From assembly GCF_004551525.1 (NCBI RefSeq), contig NZ_SATR01000020.1:62001-126000 (forward strand): a DNA stretch of 64,000 bases, written 5' to 3'. Positions 54,499 through 64,000 of this stretch are shown one piece after another. Position numbers and translations under genes: made by a program. The number at the start of each line of letters is the position of its first letter. Positions within the stretch are counted from its first letter, which is position 1. Origin of the DNA: Vibrio ouci. GTDB taxonomy: Bacteria; Pseudomonadota; Gammaproteobacteria; Enterobacterales; Vibrionaceae. Under the pieces are notes generated by a model. That model saw only the letters and a program-made list of their open reading frames with translations, did no database searches and was not told where the DNA came from.

Positions 54499-57087
54499 TT
54501 ATGCTGGCTCTTGGAAAATAACCGTATCCGCTTTCTCTGTATACTGACCCATCTTATGGAAGTTCAGGTAACGGTAAGTATCAGCAGCCGTTGCATCAAT
54601 CTTCTGAGCGTACTCTAGGTACTCTTCTTTAGTCGGGATACGACCTAGAATCGCACCTACTGCAGAAAGTTCAGCAGACGCTAGATAAACGTTGGCACCT
54701 GTACCTAGACGGTTCGGGAAGTTACGCGTTGATGTAGACATCACTGTTGCTTTGTCTGCTACGCGTGCTTGGTTACCCATACATAGAGAACAACCCGGAG
54801 TTTCGATACGAACCCCTGCACGGCCAAAGATACCGTAGTAACCTTCTTCCGTTAGCTGGTCTTTATCCATCTTAGTTGGTGGCGCAACCCATAGGCGAGT
54901 GCTCAGAGAACCATTGAACTCTTCTAGCATCTTACCCGCTGCACGGAAGTGACCGATGTTGGTCATACAAGAACCGATGAACACTTCTTGAATCTCTGTG
55001 CCTTGAACGTCAGAAAGAAGACGAGCATCATCTGGATCGTTTGGCGCACAAAGGATTGGCTGATCGATATCAGCAAGGTCAATCTCGATAACGTGAGCGT
55101 ATTCAGCATCAGAATCGGCAGACAGCAACTCAGGGTTTGCTAGCCACTCTTCCATTGCCGTAATACGACGCTCGATAGTACGAACATCACCGTAGCCTTC
55201 AGCGATCATCCACTTAAGCATAACGATGTTTGAGTTCAGGTACTCTTCGATAGACTCTTGAGACAGCTTAACGGTACAACCTGCCGCTGAACGCTCAGCA
55301 GAAGCATCAGAAAGTTCGAACGCTTGCTCAACAGATAAGTGCTCAACACCTTCGATTTCTAGTACTCGACCAGAGAATTCGTTGATCTTACCTGCCTTCT
55401 CTACTGTTAGTAGACCTTGCTTGATGCCGTATAGAGGAATCGCATGTACTAGGTCACGTAGCGTGATACCAGGCTGCATTTCACCTTTAAAGCGAACCAA
55501 GATTGATTCTGGCATATCAAGCGGCATAACACCTGTCGCGGCAGCAAATGCCACCAGACCAGAACCAGCAGGGAACGAAATACCTAGTGGGAAACGAGTA
55601 TGCGAGTCACCACCTGTACCTACTGTATCAGGCAGAAGCATACGGTTTAGCCATGAGTGAATAACACCATCGCCCGGACGCAGTGAAACACCGCCACGGT
55701 TCATGATGAAATCAGGTAGTGTGTGGTGAGTATTTACGTCTACTGGCTTAGGATATGCAGATGTGTGACAGAAAGACTGCATTACAAGGTCTGCTGAGAA
55801 GCCTAGACATGCAAGGTCTTTTAGCTCATCACGCGTCATAGGACCCGTTGTATCCTGAGAACCAACGGTTGTCATCTTAGGCTCACAGTATTGACCTGCG
55901 CGAACACCTTCAACACCACATGCTTTACCAACCATCTTCTGAGCAAGTGTGTAGCCCTTATCTGAAGCTGATGGATCAACTGGCTTAGCAAATTGATCCG
56001 TTTCTTCTAGACCTAGAGATGTACGAGCGCGGCTCGTTAGACCACGACCGATGATCAGTGGGATACGACCACCAGCACGGACTTCATCAAGCAGAACTTT
56101 GCTCAATTCAAAGCTTGAGATCTCTGCGTTATCTTTACGTACAACACCTTCGTATGGGTAGATATCAATCACATCGCCCATGTTCATGTCTTGTACATTC
56201 AGTTCGATTGGTAGCGCACCTGAATCTTCCATTGTGTTGTAGAAGATTGGCGCGATCTTGCCACCTAGACACACACCACCAGTACGTTTGTTTGGTACGT
56301 ATGGGATATCTTCACCCATAAACCAAAGTACAGAGTTTGTCGCAGATTTACGTGAAGAACCTGTACCAACTACATCACCTACGTAAGCAAGTGGGATACC
56401 GTCTTTTTGCAATTCTTCAATCTGTTTGATAGGACCAACATTACCCGCATCATCAGGGTTAATGCCATCACGCTCCATCTTCAGCATCGCTTTAGCGTGC
56501 ACTGGGATATCAGGGCGAGACCAAGCATCTGGTGCTGGAGATAGGTCATCAGTGTTCGTTTCACCAGTGACTTTAAATACTTTTACAGTGATCTTTTCTG
56601 CAACTTTTTCTTTCGCAGTAAACCACTCAGCATCAGCCCAAGATTGTAGGACTTGTTGTGCGTAGCTATTGCCTGCTTTCGCTTTCTCTTCTACGTCGTA
56701 GAAAGCATCAAACATAAGTAGCGTATGAGATAACGCTTTTACAGAAATAGGCGCAAGTAGTTCATCATCTAAGAACTCAACAAGCGGTGCAATGTTGTAA
56801 CCACCTTGCATAGTACCTAGCAATTCAGCTGCTTTTTCACGGCTCACAAGCGGTGATTCCACTTCACCTTTTGCAACTGCCGTCAAGAAACCTGCTTTTA
56901 CGTATGCAGCTTCATCAACACCAGGTGGGATTCGATTCTCTAGTAGGTCAAGAATAAATGCTTCTTCACCTTGAGGGGGATTTTTAAGAAGTTCAACTAG
57001 GCCAGCAACTTGCTCAGCATCTAGTGGTTTAGGAACAACTCCTTCGGCAGCACGCTCTGCGACGTGTTTACGGTAGGCTTCAAGCAC
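54499..57087 (-). CDS. acnB: aconitate hydratase B
   Basis: AcnB is the main aconitase of the TCA cycle, and its apo form binds mRNA in E. coli. It is 862 aa, with the N-terminal HEAT-like domain (about 1-160), a swivelling domain, then the catalytic core. The cluster cysteines are visible in [16 protein letters not shown] and [13 protein letters not shown]; also [18 protein letters not shown]. The start is GTG at 57087 ([16 protein letters not shown]), with AGAGG upstream. An out-of-frame ATG with a stronger ribosome-binding site lies just before it (57104). An ERIC-like palindrome fills most of its 3' UTR. Confidence 0.97.
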   Translation of the reverse strand: MLEAYRKHVAERAAEGVVPKPLDAEQVAGLVELLKNPPQGEEAFILDLLENRIPPGVDEAAYVKAGFLTAVAKGEVESPLVSREKAAELLGTMQGGYNIAPLVEFLDDELLAPISVKALSHTLLMFDAFYDVEEKAKAGNSYAQQVLQSWADAEWFTAKEKVAEKITVKVFKVTGETNTDDLSPAPDAWSRPDIPVHAKAMLKMERDGINPDDAGNVGPIKQIEELQKDGIPLAYVGDVVGTGSSRKSATNSVLWFMGEDIPYVPNKRTGGVCLGGKIAPIFYNTMEDSGALPIELNVQDMNMGDVIDIYPYEGVVRKDNAEISSFELSKVLLDEVRAGGRIPLIIGRGLTSRARTSLGLEETDQFAKPVDPSASDKGYTLAQKMVGKACGVEGVRAGQYCEPKMTTVGSQDTTGPMTRDELKDLACLGFSADLVMQSFCHTSAYPKPVDVNTHHTLPDFIMNRGGVSLRPGDGVIHSWLNRMLLPDTVGTGGDSHTRFPLGISFPAGSGLVAFAAATGVMPLDMPESILVRFKGEMQPGITLRDLVHAIPLYGIKQGLLTVEKAGKINEFSGRVLEIEGVEHLSVEQAFELSDASAERSAAGCTVKLSQESIEEYLNSNIVMLKWMIAEGYGDVRTIERRITAMEEWLANPELLSADSDAEYAHVIEIDLADIDQPILCAPNDPDDARLLSDVQGTEIQEVFIGSCMTNIGHFRAAGKMLEEFNGSLSTRLWVAPPTKMDKDQLTEEGYYGIFGRAGVRIETPGCSLCMGNQARVADKATVMSTSTRNFPNRLGTGANVYLASAELSAVGAILGRIPTKEEYLEYAQKIDATAADTYRYLNFHKMGQYTEKADTVIFQEPA

Positions 57088-57104
57088 GACTTTTTTCCTC
57101 TCAT
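57021..57104 (-). CDS. possible 27-codon ORF overlapping the acnB start
   Basis: The ATG at 57104 is preceded by GGGAGGAACCGCA, a near-ideal ribosome-binding site, and opens a 27-codon frame ([13 protein letters not shown]...) that overlaps the acnB GTG start in another frame and stops at 57021. It could tune acnB translation or be chance; no family is recognised. Confidence 0.3.
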   Translation of the reverse strand: MRGKKSCLKPTVNTSQSVLPKELFLNH

Positions 57105-57388
57105 TGCGGTTCCTCCCTCTTATTACTATTTATTCAAAGAATAAGGGAGTGAACATCCTTGGAAACTTGGCTCTCCTTGCCATATTTTTCATTCAATGCT
57201 GACTGAGAAACAGTGCCAGAGAGGCCAAACTGTGGGCGGTAGGATAGCAAATTTAACCTTAAATTAAAATCTCATCATTTTGACCAACATAGCAACTTAA
57301 GACTAAAGTTCTATGATTTTCGTTACTAACTCAATGCAATATCCCACTCAGTGAGAATGGGATATTACTAATCGACATACCTTTGTGA
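57088..57388. other. intergenic region upstream of acnB
   Basis: Apart from the start of the overlapping ORF and the ribosome-binding sites, this stretch holds AT-rich promoter DNA for acnB and a hairpin at 57338-57366 (AATATCCCA / TGGGATATT with inner CTCA/TGAG). That hairpin follows the patatin-like gene on the minus strand but lacks a clear T-run. No further gene is seen. Confidence 0.5.
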
Positions 57389-59677
57389 CTATTTAAAGGT
57401 CGTGCCTATGATCAAATAGACCGAGTCATAGTTTTGCTCTGTTCGGCCATAACCAAACATAATTGGGCCAATCGGTGAGTCGACCCCAGCGAACACAGAG
57501 CCTGCTACGTACAAAGGTGCGTTATGCAAATCGACATCCTGACTGGACCAGACGCCACCATACTCTAAGGAGGTACCAACATAAAAAGGTGAGGTAAACA
57601 AACCGAAATCATTATCAAACCAGCGATAACGATAGATCAAACTACCAAACGCCTTGTTCTCACCAATTAAGCTATTACGTGGTATACCAGATAAATTCAA
57701 AAAGCCACCAATCTCTTTTGGATCAATCGGCACTGACGAGTTCTTACTCATCACAAACCCGAGCTCTGCATTTGCGACCAAAGTATGGCGAGAAAAGGTG
57801 TGCGCTGCGATTAACTTAGCGCCAAATTCGTATGAAGTGTCCTCTTCTCTCTGCTCATCAACCAGCTTAGTTTCACCAATGCTCTTATCGTGTGACACCA
57901 TGTAATCCAGATCTAAGTAGACCCCTTTGGTCGGCAAACTGTAGTTATCTAAGGTATCGATTCGGTAGCTCGCAAAGGCGCCTAAACGGGTAAAGGCAAC
58001 ATCACCGTAGAGTGGCAAGGTCGACAACTGCCCTTCACCATCCACATAACGAGCACCAATCATAAAGCGGCGCCACAAAGTATCTTGGTAACCTATCGCC
58101 CATTCAGCGGCCCACTCATGGTAAGAAACTGGCAGATAGTTTTCAGTCGCCTCAAGAGAGGTATCTTCAAACCCCGTTACTGGCGCATTTCGTTTCTCGT
58201 TGTTGTAAGAAAGGCCCAGTGTGGTAAAGCTCTTCTGCGTGGAGAGGAACGGCGAATAGAACTCAAATTCGATCCGTTTATCGGTACCGATTTCAAAGTT
58301 CGTTCTCAGCTCTGCGCCATGTTCATTGAGGTTAGTAAAGTTAGCTGAAGTACCCAGTGAATATTGGCTATCGGTAGAAAAATCATCTTCCAAGAAAAAA
58401 CGGAAATTAACGTAATTCGGGCCCCATGATTTTTCATTAACGTCGAAGATTAAGCTATCTTGCCCATCAACCTCATCATAGCGATAGGTCACCAATTCAA
58501 AACGGTCTAAGGCATAAAGAGCCTGGACACTATCTTCCACTTGAGCAATTTTGTACTGCTCTCCCTCCTCTAAACCTAGGCGCTTCTCCAGTAGGTCATC
58601 AGAATAGTGGGTATGGTTATTTATCACGATGTTTTCTACCGTAATATTATCGCCATAACGTAGCGTGCGTCGCGCGTCTTGCTTCTGCTCAACATACTCT
58701 TGGTAGTCAGCAGTAGACAAACTCAGCTTGCTCAATTCATCCTTGAACGACATCGCTTCTTGATAGCCCTTATCGAACGCTTCTGGCATTCGGTCAAACT
58801 CCGTGGTTTCCATCTTGCCCACTTTAGGACGAAGGAAGTAGTCATCCTCAGTTAACGTCTCAGCCTGATGGTTGGTTGTGCTGCGGACTAGATAATTAGA
58901 AAGCTGATCAGCAACACTGAATAGGTTAGTGAAGTCCTCTTCACTCTTATATTCGGTACTGATATCAACGGCAATCACGATGTCTGCGCCGAGCTCACGC
59001 GCAACATCAACCGGCATATTGTTGGTCACGCCACCGTCGACTAACAACTTGCCATCTAACTTATACGGAGGCAAAGCGCCTGGTACCGACATACTCGCCA
59101 TCATCGCATCGACAAGATAACCATCACCAATAACCACTGGCTCTAAGTTAACAATATCGGTCGCCACAGAGCGGTAAGGGATCGCGAGTTGATCAAACGA
59201 CTGGAAAGGAGGAAGGTTGCCCGCAGTTTCACGCAACAGCTTAAGCATGCCCTGTCCTTGAACTATGCCCTTAGTACCGCGAATTTCTCCCCAACGTAAG
59301 CCGAGATCGGTCGTTAGCTGATACCTATCTTCGTACTCTTTGTCTTGCACTTTGCGTTGACTGCGATCGACGCGATCTCGATAGCCGCTATTCCAATCTA
59401 CGGTATCAATATAGGCTTCGATCTCTTCGGCGCTCATCCCTGTCGCATACAGGCCACCGACAAACGAACCCATACTGGTACCAGTAATGTAATCAACAGG
59501 AACTCTGAGCTCTTCAAGCGCTTTTAGCACGCCAATGTGTGCTGCACCTTTCGCTCCACCACCAGCCAGTACTAAAGCAACTTTTGGTCTTGGCGCTTCT
59601 TTATCTGTCGATTGCGCCATCACACCAAATGTCATCATGCTGAATATGCTTATGATGAGATAAGTCATCTTTCTCAC
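57389..59677 (-). CDS. patatin-like phospholipase with C-terminal outer-membrane barrel
   Basis: This protein of 762 aa has a signal peptide (about 1-21), then a patatin domain: oxyanion loop LAGGGAKGAAHIGVL (37-51), nucleophile Ser68 in GTSMG, and catalytic Asp214 in LVDGGVTNN. A POTRA-like segment (about 340-415, IVINNHTHYSDDLLEKRLGLEEG) and a BamA-like 16-strand barrel (about 420-762) follow. This domain order is that of the PlpD/FplA type Vd autotransporters and of RssA/NTE-like outer-membrane phospholipases. The protein ends GTTFK rather than with a terminal aromatic residue. The start is GTG at 59677 after AAGGAAC; an ATG three codons on is possible. It is a single-gene unit. Confidence 0.9.
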   Translation of the reverse strand: MRKMTYLIISIFSMMTFGVMAQSTDKEAPRPKVALVLAGGGAKGAAHIGVLKALEELRVPVDYITGTSMGSFVGGLYATGMSAEEIEAYIDTVDWNSGYRDRVDRSQRKVQDKEYEDRYQLTTDLGLRWGEIRGTKGIVQGQGMLKLLRETAGNLPPFQSFDQLAIPYRSVATDIVNLEPVVIGDGYLVDAMMASMSVPGALPPYKLDGKLLVDGGVTNNMPVDVARELGADIVIAVDISTEYKSEEDFTNLFSVADQLSNYLVRSTTNHQAETLTEDDYFLRPKVGKMETTEFDRMPEAFDKGYQEAMSFKDELSKLSLSTADYQEYVEQKQDARRTLRYGDNITVENIVINNHTHYSDDLLEKRLGLEEGEQYKIAQVEDSVQALYALDRFELVTYRYDEVDGQDSLIFDVNEKSWGPNYVNFRFFLEDDFSTDSQYSLGTSANFTNLNEHGAELRTNFEIGTDKRIEFEFYSPFLSTQKSFTTLGLSYNNEKRNAPVTGFEDTSLEATENYLPVSYHEWAAEWAIGYQDTLWRRFMIGARYVDGEGQLSTLPLYGDVAFTRLGAFASYRIDTLDNYSLPTKGVYLDLDYMVSHDKSIGETKLVDEQREEDTSYEFGAKLIAAHTFSRHTLVANAELGFVMSKNSSVPIDPKEIGGFLNLSGIPRNSLIGENKAFGSLIYRYRWFDNDFGLFTSPFYVGTSLEYGGVWSSQDVDLHNAPLYVAGSVFAGVDSPIGPIMFGYGRTEQNYDSVYLIIGTTFK

Positions 59678-59773
59678 AGTACGAGTTCCTTTCTAAGTTC
59701 GTTCTTACGTTTATACTGGGTGCGTAAAATGGCGTAAAGGCCTAATTCTTATAATTATTCATCAAATTGATCG

Positions 59774-62149
59774 CTACCAGCTAAATAGCTTTTTGATCCA
59801 CTGCTTCGGTTGGTTGTCACACTGGCTTTTAAACGTTCCTTGGGCATCCCAAATTGGTAACTTAAACTCGTTACTGCAATCCAGAGCTAGGTTTCCTTGT
59901 GCGGTTTTTGCAAAGCCATAAGTTGAAATCTCTTGTGGCCAAGGTAGTGCAAGCTTTTGTGGAATACGATGCTTTAGGTACTCAGCGTAGACACGCAGCG
60001 CACCACTCGAACCCGTTAGCTTGGTCGACTTATTATCATCACGCCCAAGCCAAATAGTGGTCACCTCACGGCCATCTACACCGACAAACCAACTATCTTT
60101 GGTGTCATTACTGGTACCGGTTTTGCCCGCTAACGCCGCCCAAGCAAATTGACTGTTGAGGTAGCGCCCGGTGCCTTCTAGCACGCCGCGCTTCATCGCA
60201 TAAGTGGTTAGCCATGCTGCTTGTTGGTCAACGGTTTGAGAAACTCGTGGTAGCGACTGGAATAGTACATTGCCATCCAGATCAATCACTGAACGCAGCG
60301 CCGACAACCTTGCTTGTTTGCCAGAGTTGGTCAGTGTTTGGTACATCTGCGCAACTTGGAATGGCGTCAGAGTAAATGAACCTAAGAACATTGATGGCAC
60401 AGGGCGGATTTCACTTTTATCCACGCCAAGCTTCTCTAAGGTTTTCACTACGCTTGGTATACCGACCTGCATGCCTAACTCAACCGTTGGTACGTTGAGT
60501 GATTTTGCCAATGCCGTATAGAGTGGCACGTCACCACGGAACTTGCGGTCATAGTTTCTAGGCGACCAAACATTGCCTTTGCTGCCCTTTAAGCTAATCG
60601 GCTTATCATGCAAGGTCGTGGCTAAGTTATATTTCGCCGGCTGCTCTAACGCGGCAAGATAAACAGCTGGTTTCGCTAACGAGCCGATTTGGCGGCTGGC
60701 ATTTAGCGCGCGGTTAAAGCCATCATAACCGGTACGTTTACCACCAACCATAGCGCGAATTTCGCCCGTATGACGGTCAACCGCTACCGCTGCACCTTCC
60801 AATGACTTACCTGCAACACTGGCTAGTTGAGGGATCTTGCGTGCGATCGCTTGCTCTAGTTTTTGCTGTGAAACCGGGTCAAGTGAGGTGAATACTCGTA
60901 GGCCGACATCCGACTGAAACACTTCGCCGACTTTTTCTTTCAGCTCAATCTTGAGCTGTTGGAAATAAGCAGGCTGTCTGCTGGCAATACGTGGATTATC
61001 TTGAATATCCAATGGTCGACTCGCCGCCATATCAAATTGATTCGCGGTTAAGATGTCTTGCTGCATCATCAGGCGCAAAACTAAATCACGACGCTTTTTG
61101 GCACGTTCAGGAAAACGAATCGGGTTGTAATAAGATGGGCCTTTCACCATACCCACCAGCAAAGCCAATTGATCGATGCGCAGCTCTTGAATCGGCTGAC
61201 CGAAGTAAAGGCGTGAGGCTAGCCCAAAACCATGCACCGCTTCACCACCGCTTTGTCCTAGATAGACTTCGTTTAGGTACGCTTCTAAGATGCGATCTTT
61301 GCTGTAACGGTAGTCGAGAATCAGTGCGATATAGGCTTCACGCACTTTTCGCCACAAGGTTCGATCACTGGACAGGAAGATGTTTTTTGCTAACTGCTGA
61401 GTCAATGTACTGCCGCCTTGAACCGTGCGGCCCGCTTTGACGTTGGCAACTAAAGCACGAGCAATCGCCAACGGTGACACACCATCATGCTGATAAAAAT
61501 CGCGGTCTTCTGTGACCAGCAATGCATCAACCATCACTTCTGGGAATTGGTCACGGCGTAAGAACAGACGTTGTTGATCGTTATTCTTTTCTAACATCCC
61601 CAACATTTTTGGTTCAATACGCAAGTAACCCATATCCCCTTTTTGCTCTAGAGACTGAATACGGGTTAGGCTGTTAGCATCGAAATGCAGCATCACATGG
61701 CGATCAGGCTCAGGGCCATCGCTAAACTCAAACGGTCGACGAATCAGCTCAATTTTGGTTGATGATGAAGAGTATTCGCCTGGGTAGCGTGGCTGGCGCA
61801 CTTTACGGTAGTTCAGCACATCCAACTCGTTACGCACTTCTTGAATAGTAATCGCATCACCGGGCGCGAGATTCAAGATCCGCGCATACACTACTGTAGG
61901 CAAATCAAACAACTGCCCCTCAAAGCGCTGTTTGACCACGCTATCAAGGTAAATACCAACGAACAGCAACACAGCAAACACAACGACACCAAGCTTCCAG
62001 CCGATGCCCCATAGCATTTTCAGCCAATGGCGATTACCTGAATTTTTCGTTTTACGCTTGGTCGGTTTACGACTCGATTTACGAGCTGGCTTGTTGGCGG
62101 TTTTGGTTGTTTTGCTTTTTGCGCTCGCCGTAGTGTTCTTCTTGGTCAT
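59774..62149 (-). CDS. mrcB: penicillin-binding protein 1b (bifunctional)
   Basis: This class A PBP polymerises and cross-links peptidoglycan. The cytoplasmic N-terminus is very Lys-rich (about 1-45), the TM is at about 50-70, and a UB2H-like domain is at about 75-165. The glycosyltransferase domain has TEDRDFYQHDGVSP and RTVQGGSTLTQQLAKN. The transpeptidase domain has Ser490 in GSLAKP, an SLN motif (KSLNVP), and KTGT (ALAGKTGTSNDTKDSWF). The length of 791 aa is normal. Its ATG overlaps the hrpB stop (ATGA). Confidence 0.96.
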   Translation of the reverse strand: MTKKNTTASAKSKTTKTANKPARKSSRKPTKRKTKNSGNRHWLKMLWGIGWKLGVVVFAVLLFVGIYLDSVVKQRFEGQLFDLPTVVYARILNLAPGDAITIQEVRNELDVLNYRKVRQPRYPGEYSSSSTKIELIRRPFEFSDGPEPDRHVMLHFDANSLTRIQSLEQKGDMGYLRIEPKMLGMLEKNNDQQRLFLRRDQFPEVMVDALLVTEDRDFYQHDGVSPLAIARALVANVKAGRTVQGGSTLTQQLAKNIFLSSDRTLWRKVREAYIALILDYRYSKDRILEAYLNEVYLGQSGGEAVHGFGLASRLYFGQPIQELRIDQLALLVGMVKGPSYYNPIRFPERAKKRRDLVLRLMMQQDILTANQFDMAASRPLDIQDNPRIASRQPAYFQQLKIELKEKVGEVFQSDVGLRVFTSLDPVSQQKLEQAIARKIPQLASVAGKSLEGAAVAVDRHTGEIRAMVGGKRTGYDGFNRALNASRQIGSLAKPAVYLAALEQPAKYNLATTLHDKPISLKGSKGNVWSPRNYDRKFRGDVPLYTALAKSLNVPTVELGMQVGIPSVVKTLEKLGVDKSEIRPVPSMFLGSFTLTPFQVAQMYQTLTNSGKQARLSALRSVIDLDGNVLFQSLPRVSQTVDQQAAWLTTYAMKRGVLEGTGRYLNSQFAWAALAGKTGTSNDTKDSWFVGVDGREVTTIWLGRDDNKSTKLTGSSGALRVYAEYLKHRIPQKLALPWPQEISTYGFAKTAQGNLALDCSNEFKLPIWDAQGTFKSQCDNQPKQWIKKLFSW

Positions 62150-64000
62150 GAATTTAACTGTCGTTTGGTTTTAGTTGTCGCCACATGTGTTGCTGGATTA
62201 TCCGGCCAAACATGTTTTGGATAGCGCCCTTTCATCTCTTTTTGTACTTCTTTGTAAGCGCCCGCCCAAAAACTTGCTAGGTCTTGAGTTACCTGTAACG
62301 GCCTTTGAGCCGGAGAGAGTAACTCCAATACCAGTCGTTTTCTTCCTTGAGCGATTTCTGGTGACGCTTGTTCACCAAATACTTCTTGCATACGCACCGA
62401 TAATACGGGCTCATGCCCTTGTTGGTAACGGATTTTCTTTTTGCTTCCAGTCGGCACTTGATAATGAGTTGGCAACCATTGCTCAATATCTTGGTTCAAT
62501 GGCCAGCCTAAATAGGCTAATAGCGCCGCTTCAAGATCGACTTTTGCCAATGCTTTGACTGAGTTAATACCATTCAAGTAAGGCGCTAACCACGCATCTA
62601 AATTGGCCAGGAAACTGGCTTCATCAAGCTCTGGCCATGACTGCTCTGGTAACCATTCCTGTCCGCAGCGCAGTCGCTCTAATAACTCTTGGCTCGCTGG
62701 GGTCCAATTTAATACCGATAGCCCCTTACGCTGAATAAAAGTAAGTAAAGCTTCGGTCATTTTTTCGCTAGACGGCTCTGGCAGCGCTTTGCTGTCGATA
62801 ACAAGCCTACCTAATTTTGTCTGTCGCTCTGCAACCAAACGCCCCTTCTTCTCATCCCAATCAACGCTATCAATAGCAATAAATAAATCGGGGCACTGCG
62901 ATTGCAACTGAACAATATCTAACTCAAGCGCAGAGTAGATCATCGATGAATCAGACTGACTGCGCATCAGATCGATAGCAACTAAATACTCACTGGCCGC
63001 CAGACGTTCGGTGTCTTGCAGCTGCGCACCGTGACCATTGGCGAGAATAAATCGGCCCAATTGATTACGCCGCGCCTGCGCAACTCGGTCCGGAAACGCC
63101 ATCGCCAACAAACAAGCAACCTGAGATTCATTAATCTGTGAGAGCTCAAAGCGATGCTTCATCTTAGCCGCTAGCGTTTTGGCTCGTTGAGTCACTAGCT
63201 TTTGCTTACTGTGTTTAGCAGATTTTAAGCGGTGAACGCTATGCATAAAGTCGAGCGTGTTTCGCTCAGGCTCTTCGAGTAAAGCGCTAATCGCCAGCGC
63301 AGTATTCAATTCCCCACCCGCATTGGCTAGCATCGCACTGGTTCTTGGCTCTAATCCAAGCTCCCCCGCTAATACGCCCGCTTCAGTGAGCTGGCCTTTA
63401 CTATCGATGAGGCCAAGTTGCAGCAATAGCGACTTGGCCTGATTAACCGCCGCTGCTGGAGGAGTGTCTAACCAGCACAAGTCATCTGGGTTTTGTGCGC
63501 CCCATTGTGCTAGCTCTAGCACTAAATTTGATAAATCACTATGAACAATTTCAGCTTGAGGGACATAAGGTTGCTGATTAAGTTGACCTTCGCTGTAGAG
63601 ACGAACACAAATCCCAGCTTCGATACGCCCCGCTCGCCCTGCGCGCTGCTCAGCAGAAGATTGAGCAATTCGTACTTGCTCTAAGCGCGTAACACCACTT
63701 TTTAGATCAAACTTAGCGACACGCTCTAAGCCTGAATCGACCACTAAGCGGATACCTTCAATCGTTAATGACGTTTCAGCAATGTTGGTTGCCAACACCA
63801 CCTTACGTTGCCCATCTGTTGCTGGTTGAATTGCCGCTTGCTGCTGAGCAAAATCCAATTGTCCGTACAAAGGACACACTTGAATATCAGCAGGAAGAGT
63901 TTGCAATCTATCCTCAACCCGTTTGATGGCTGCCACTCCGGGTAAAAACGCCAACAAGGACCCATTTTCGCTATTCATCAGGCTCGTGATCTGTTTCGCC
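62146..64000 (-). CDS. hrpB: ATP-dependent helicase HrpB (C-terminal part; continues past the window)
   Basis: This DEAH-family RNA helicase-like protein is partial: the frame stays open to the window edge, upstream of the first internal Met at 63978, and its motifs I and II lie outside. Visible are the helicase C-terminal motifs LATNIAETSLTIEGIRLVVDSGLERV (motifs IV-V type) and QRAGRAGR (motif VI), then the HA2 and HrpB C-terminal domains (ending RYPKHVWPDNPATHVATTKTKRQLNS). Overlap with mrcB by ATGA reproduces the hrpB-mrcB pair of other gammaproteobacteria. The cellular role is poorly known. Confidence 0.94.
   Translation of the reverse strand, partial: AKQITSLMNSENGSLLAFLPGVAAIKRVEDRLQTLPADIQVCPLYGQLDFAQQQAAIQPATDGQRKVVLATNIAETSLTIEGIRLVVDSGLERVAKFDLKSGVTRLEQVRIAQSSAEQRAGRAGRIEAGICVRLYSEGQLNQQPYVPQAEIVHSDLSNLVLELAQWGAQNPDDLCWLDTPPAAAVNQAKSLLLQLGLIDSKGQLTEAGVLAGELGLEPRTSAMLANAGGELNTALAISALLEEPERNTLDFMHSVHRLKSAKHSKQKLVTQRAKTLAAKMKHRFELSQINESQVACLLAMAFPDRVAQARRNQLGRFILANGHGAQLQDTERLAASEYLVAIDLMRSQSDSSMIYSALELDIVQLQSQCPDLFIAIDSVDWDEKKGRLVAERQTKLGRLVIDSKALPEPSSEKMTEALLTFIQRKGLSVLNWTPASQELLERLRCGQEWLPEQSWPELDEASFLANLDAWLAPYLNGINSVKALAKVDLEAALLAYLGWPLNQDIEQWLPTHYQVPTGSKKKIRYQQGHEPVLSVRMQEVFGEQASPEIAQGRKRLVLELLSPAQRPLQVTQDLASFWAGAYKEVQKEMKGRYPKHVWPDNPATHVATTKTKRQLNS

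Overview
The window is chromosomal DNA from a Vibrio-like gammaproteobacterium. This rests on an OmpU-type porin (343 codons, C-terminal YDF), a complete ChiS-controlled chitin-oligosaccharide locus, and a gene order (srmB, prfC, GGDEF-EAL gene / glmM-folP-ftsH-rlmE-yhbY-greA-ompU-dacB / tyrS / M23 peptidase / RND pump / erpA-hemL / rsmC-chiS-chb genes / fbpABC / glnK / yacL-acnB / mrcB-hrpB) that matches what I remember of the Vibrio cholerae large chromosome. No rRNA, tRNA, prophage, IS transposase or CRISPR array was seen.

Layout. 1-6150: end of trmN6, srmB, a tandem array of palindromic repeats, prfC with an ERIC-like element behind it, and a c-di-GMP signalling gene. 6152-13466: holD-rimI, a small secreted protein, then the housekeeping block glmM/folP/ftsH/rlmE with divergent yhbY, and greA. 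14001-20456: porin ompU, dacB (PBP4), a CBS-less MgtE-like magnesium transporter with a long structured leader, tyrS and a cell-wall M23 endopeptidase. 20516-28216: an RND efflux pair, erpA, hemL, a 39-codon Cys-rich membrane protein and an AI-2E/PerM family permease. 28297-48016: rsmC, then the hybrid kinase chiS and, after a roughly 650-bp regulatory region, ten genes on one strand for import and breakdown of chitin oligosaccharides. 48073-64000: fbpABC ferric iron importer, glnK-amtB, yacL-acnB, a patatin-type outer-membrane phospholipase, mrcB (PBP1b) and the C-terminal part of hrpB, which runs off the window.

Chitin locus as a system. The periplasmic binding protein (33570) delivers (GlcNAc)n to a two-permease, two-ATPase importer. 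A GH9 glucosaminidase-type enzyme, the glucosamine kinase GspK, a GH20 hexosaminidase, the GH94 diacetylchitobiose phosphorylase (catalytic Asp492 in place) and a hexose-phosphate mutase convert the imported sugars to sugar phosphates. ChiS has its phosphorylation residues at His469 and Asp772. Hairpins without U-tracts after the binding-protein gene and after the second ATPase gene suggest that transcript levels are graded along the operon.

Most notable non-coding signals. (1) The mgtE 5' leader (about 300 nt) has its own 14-codon ORF with adjacent prolines, and the last codons of that ORF can pair perfectly with a segment about 70 nt downstream, which looks like an attenuation device. (2) Two ERIC-like palindromes sit in the same place, between stop codon and terminator, behind prfC and acnB. 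(3) A 132-bp-period tandem array of near-palindromic units follows srmB. (4) An IscR type-1-like site lies exactly on the predicted erpA promoter. (5) A sigma-54 promoter precedes glnK, with an NtrC-like palindrome built into the upstream gene's terminator. (6) A long hairpin lies in the leader of the chitin-binding-protein gene. (7) A strongly initiated out-of-frame ORF overlaps the GTG start of acnB. All regulatory calls were made by eye and are inference.
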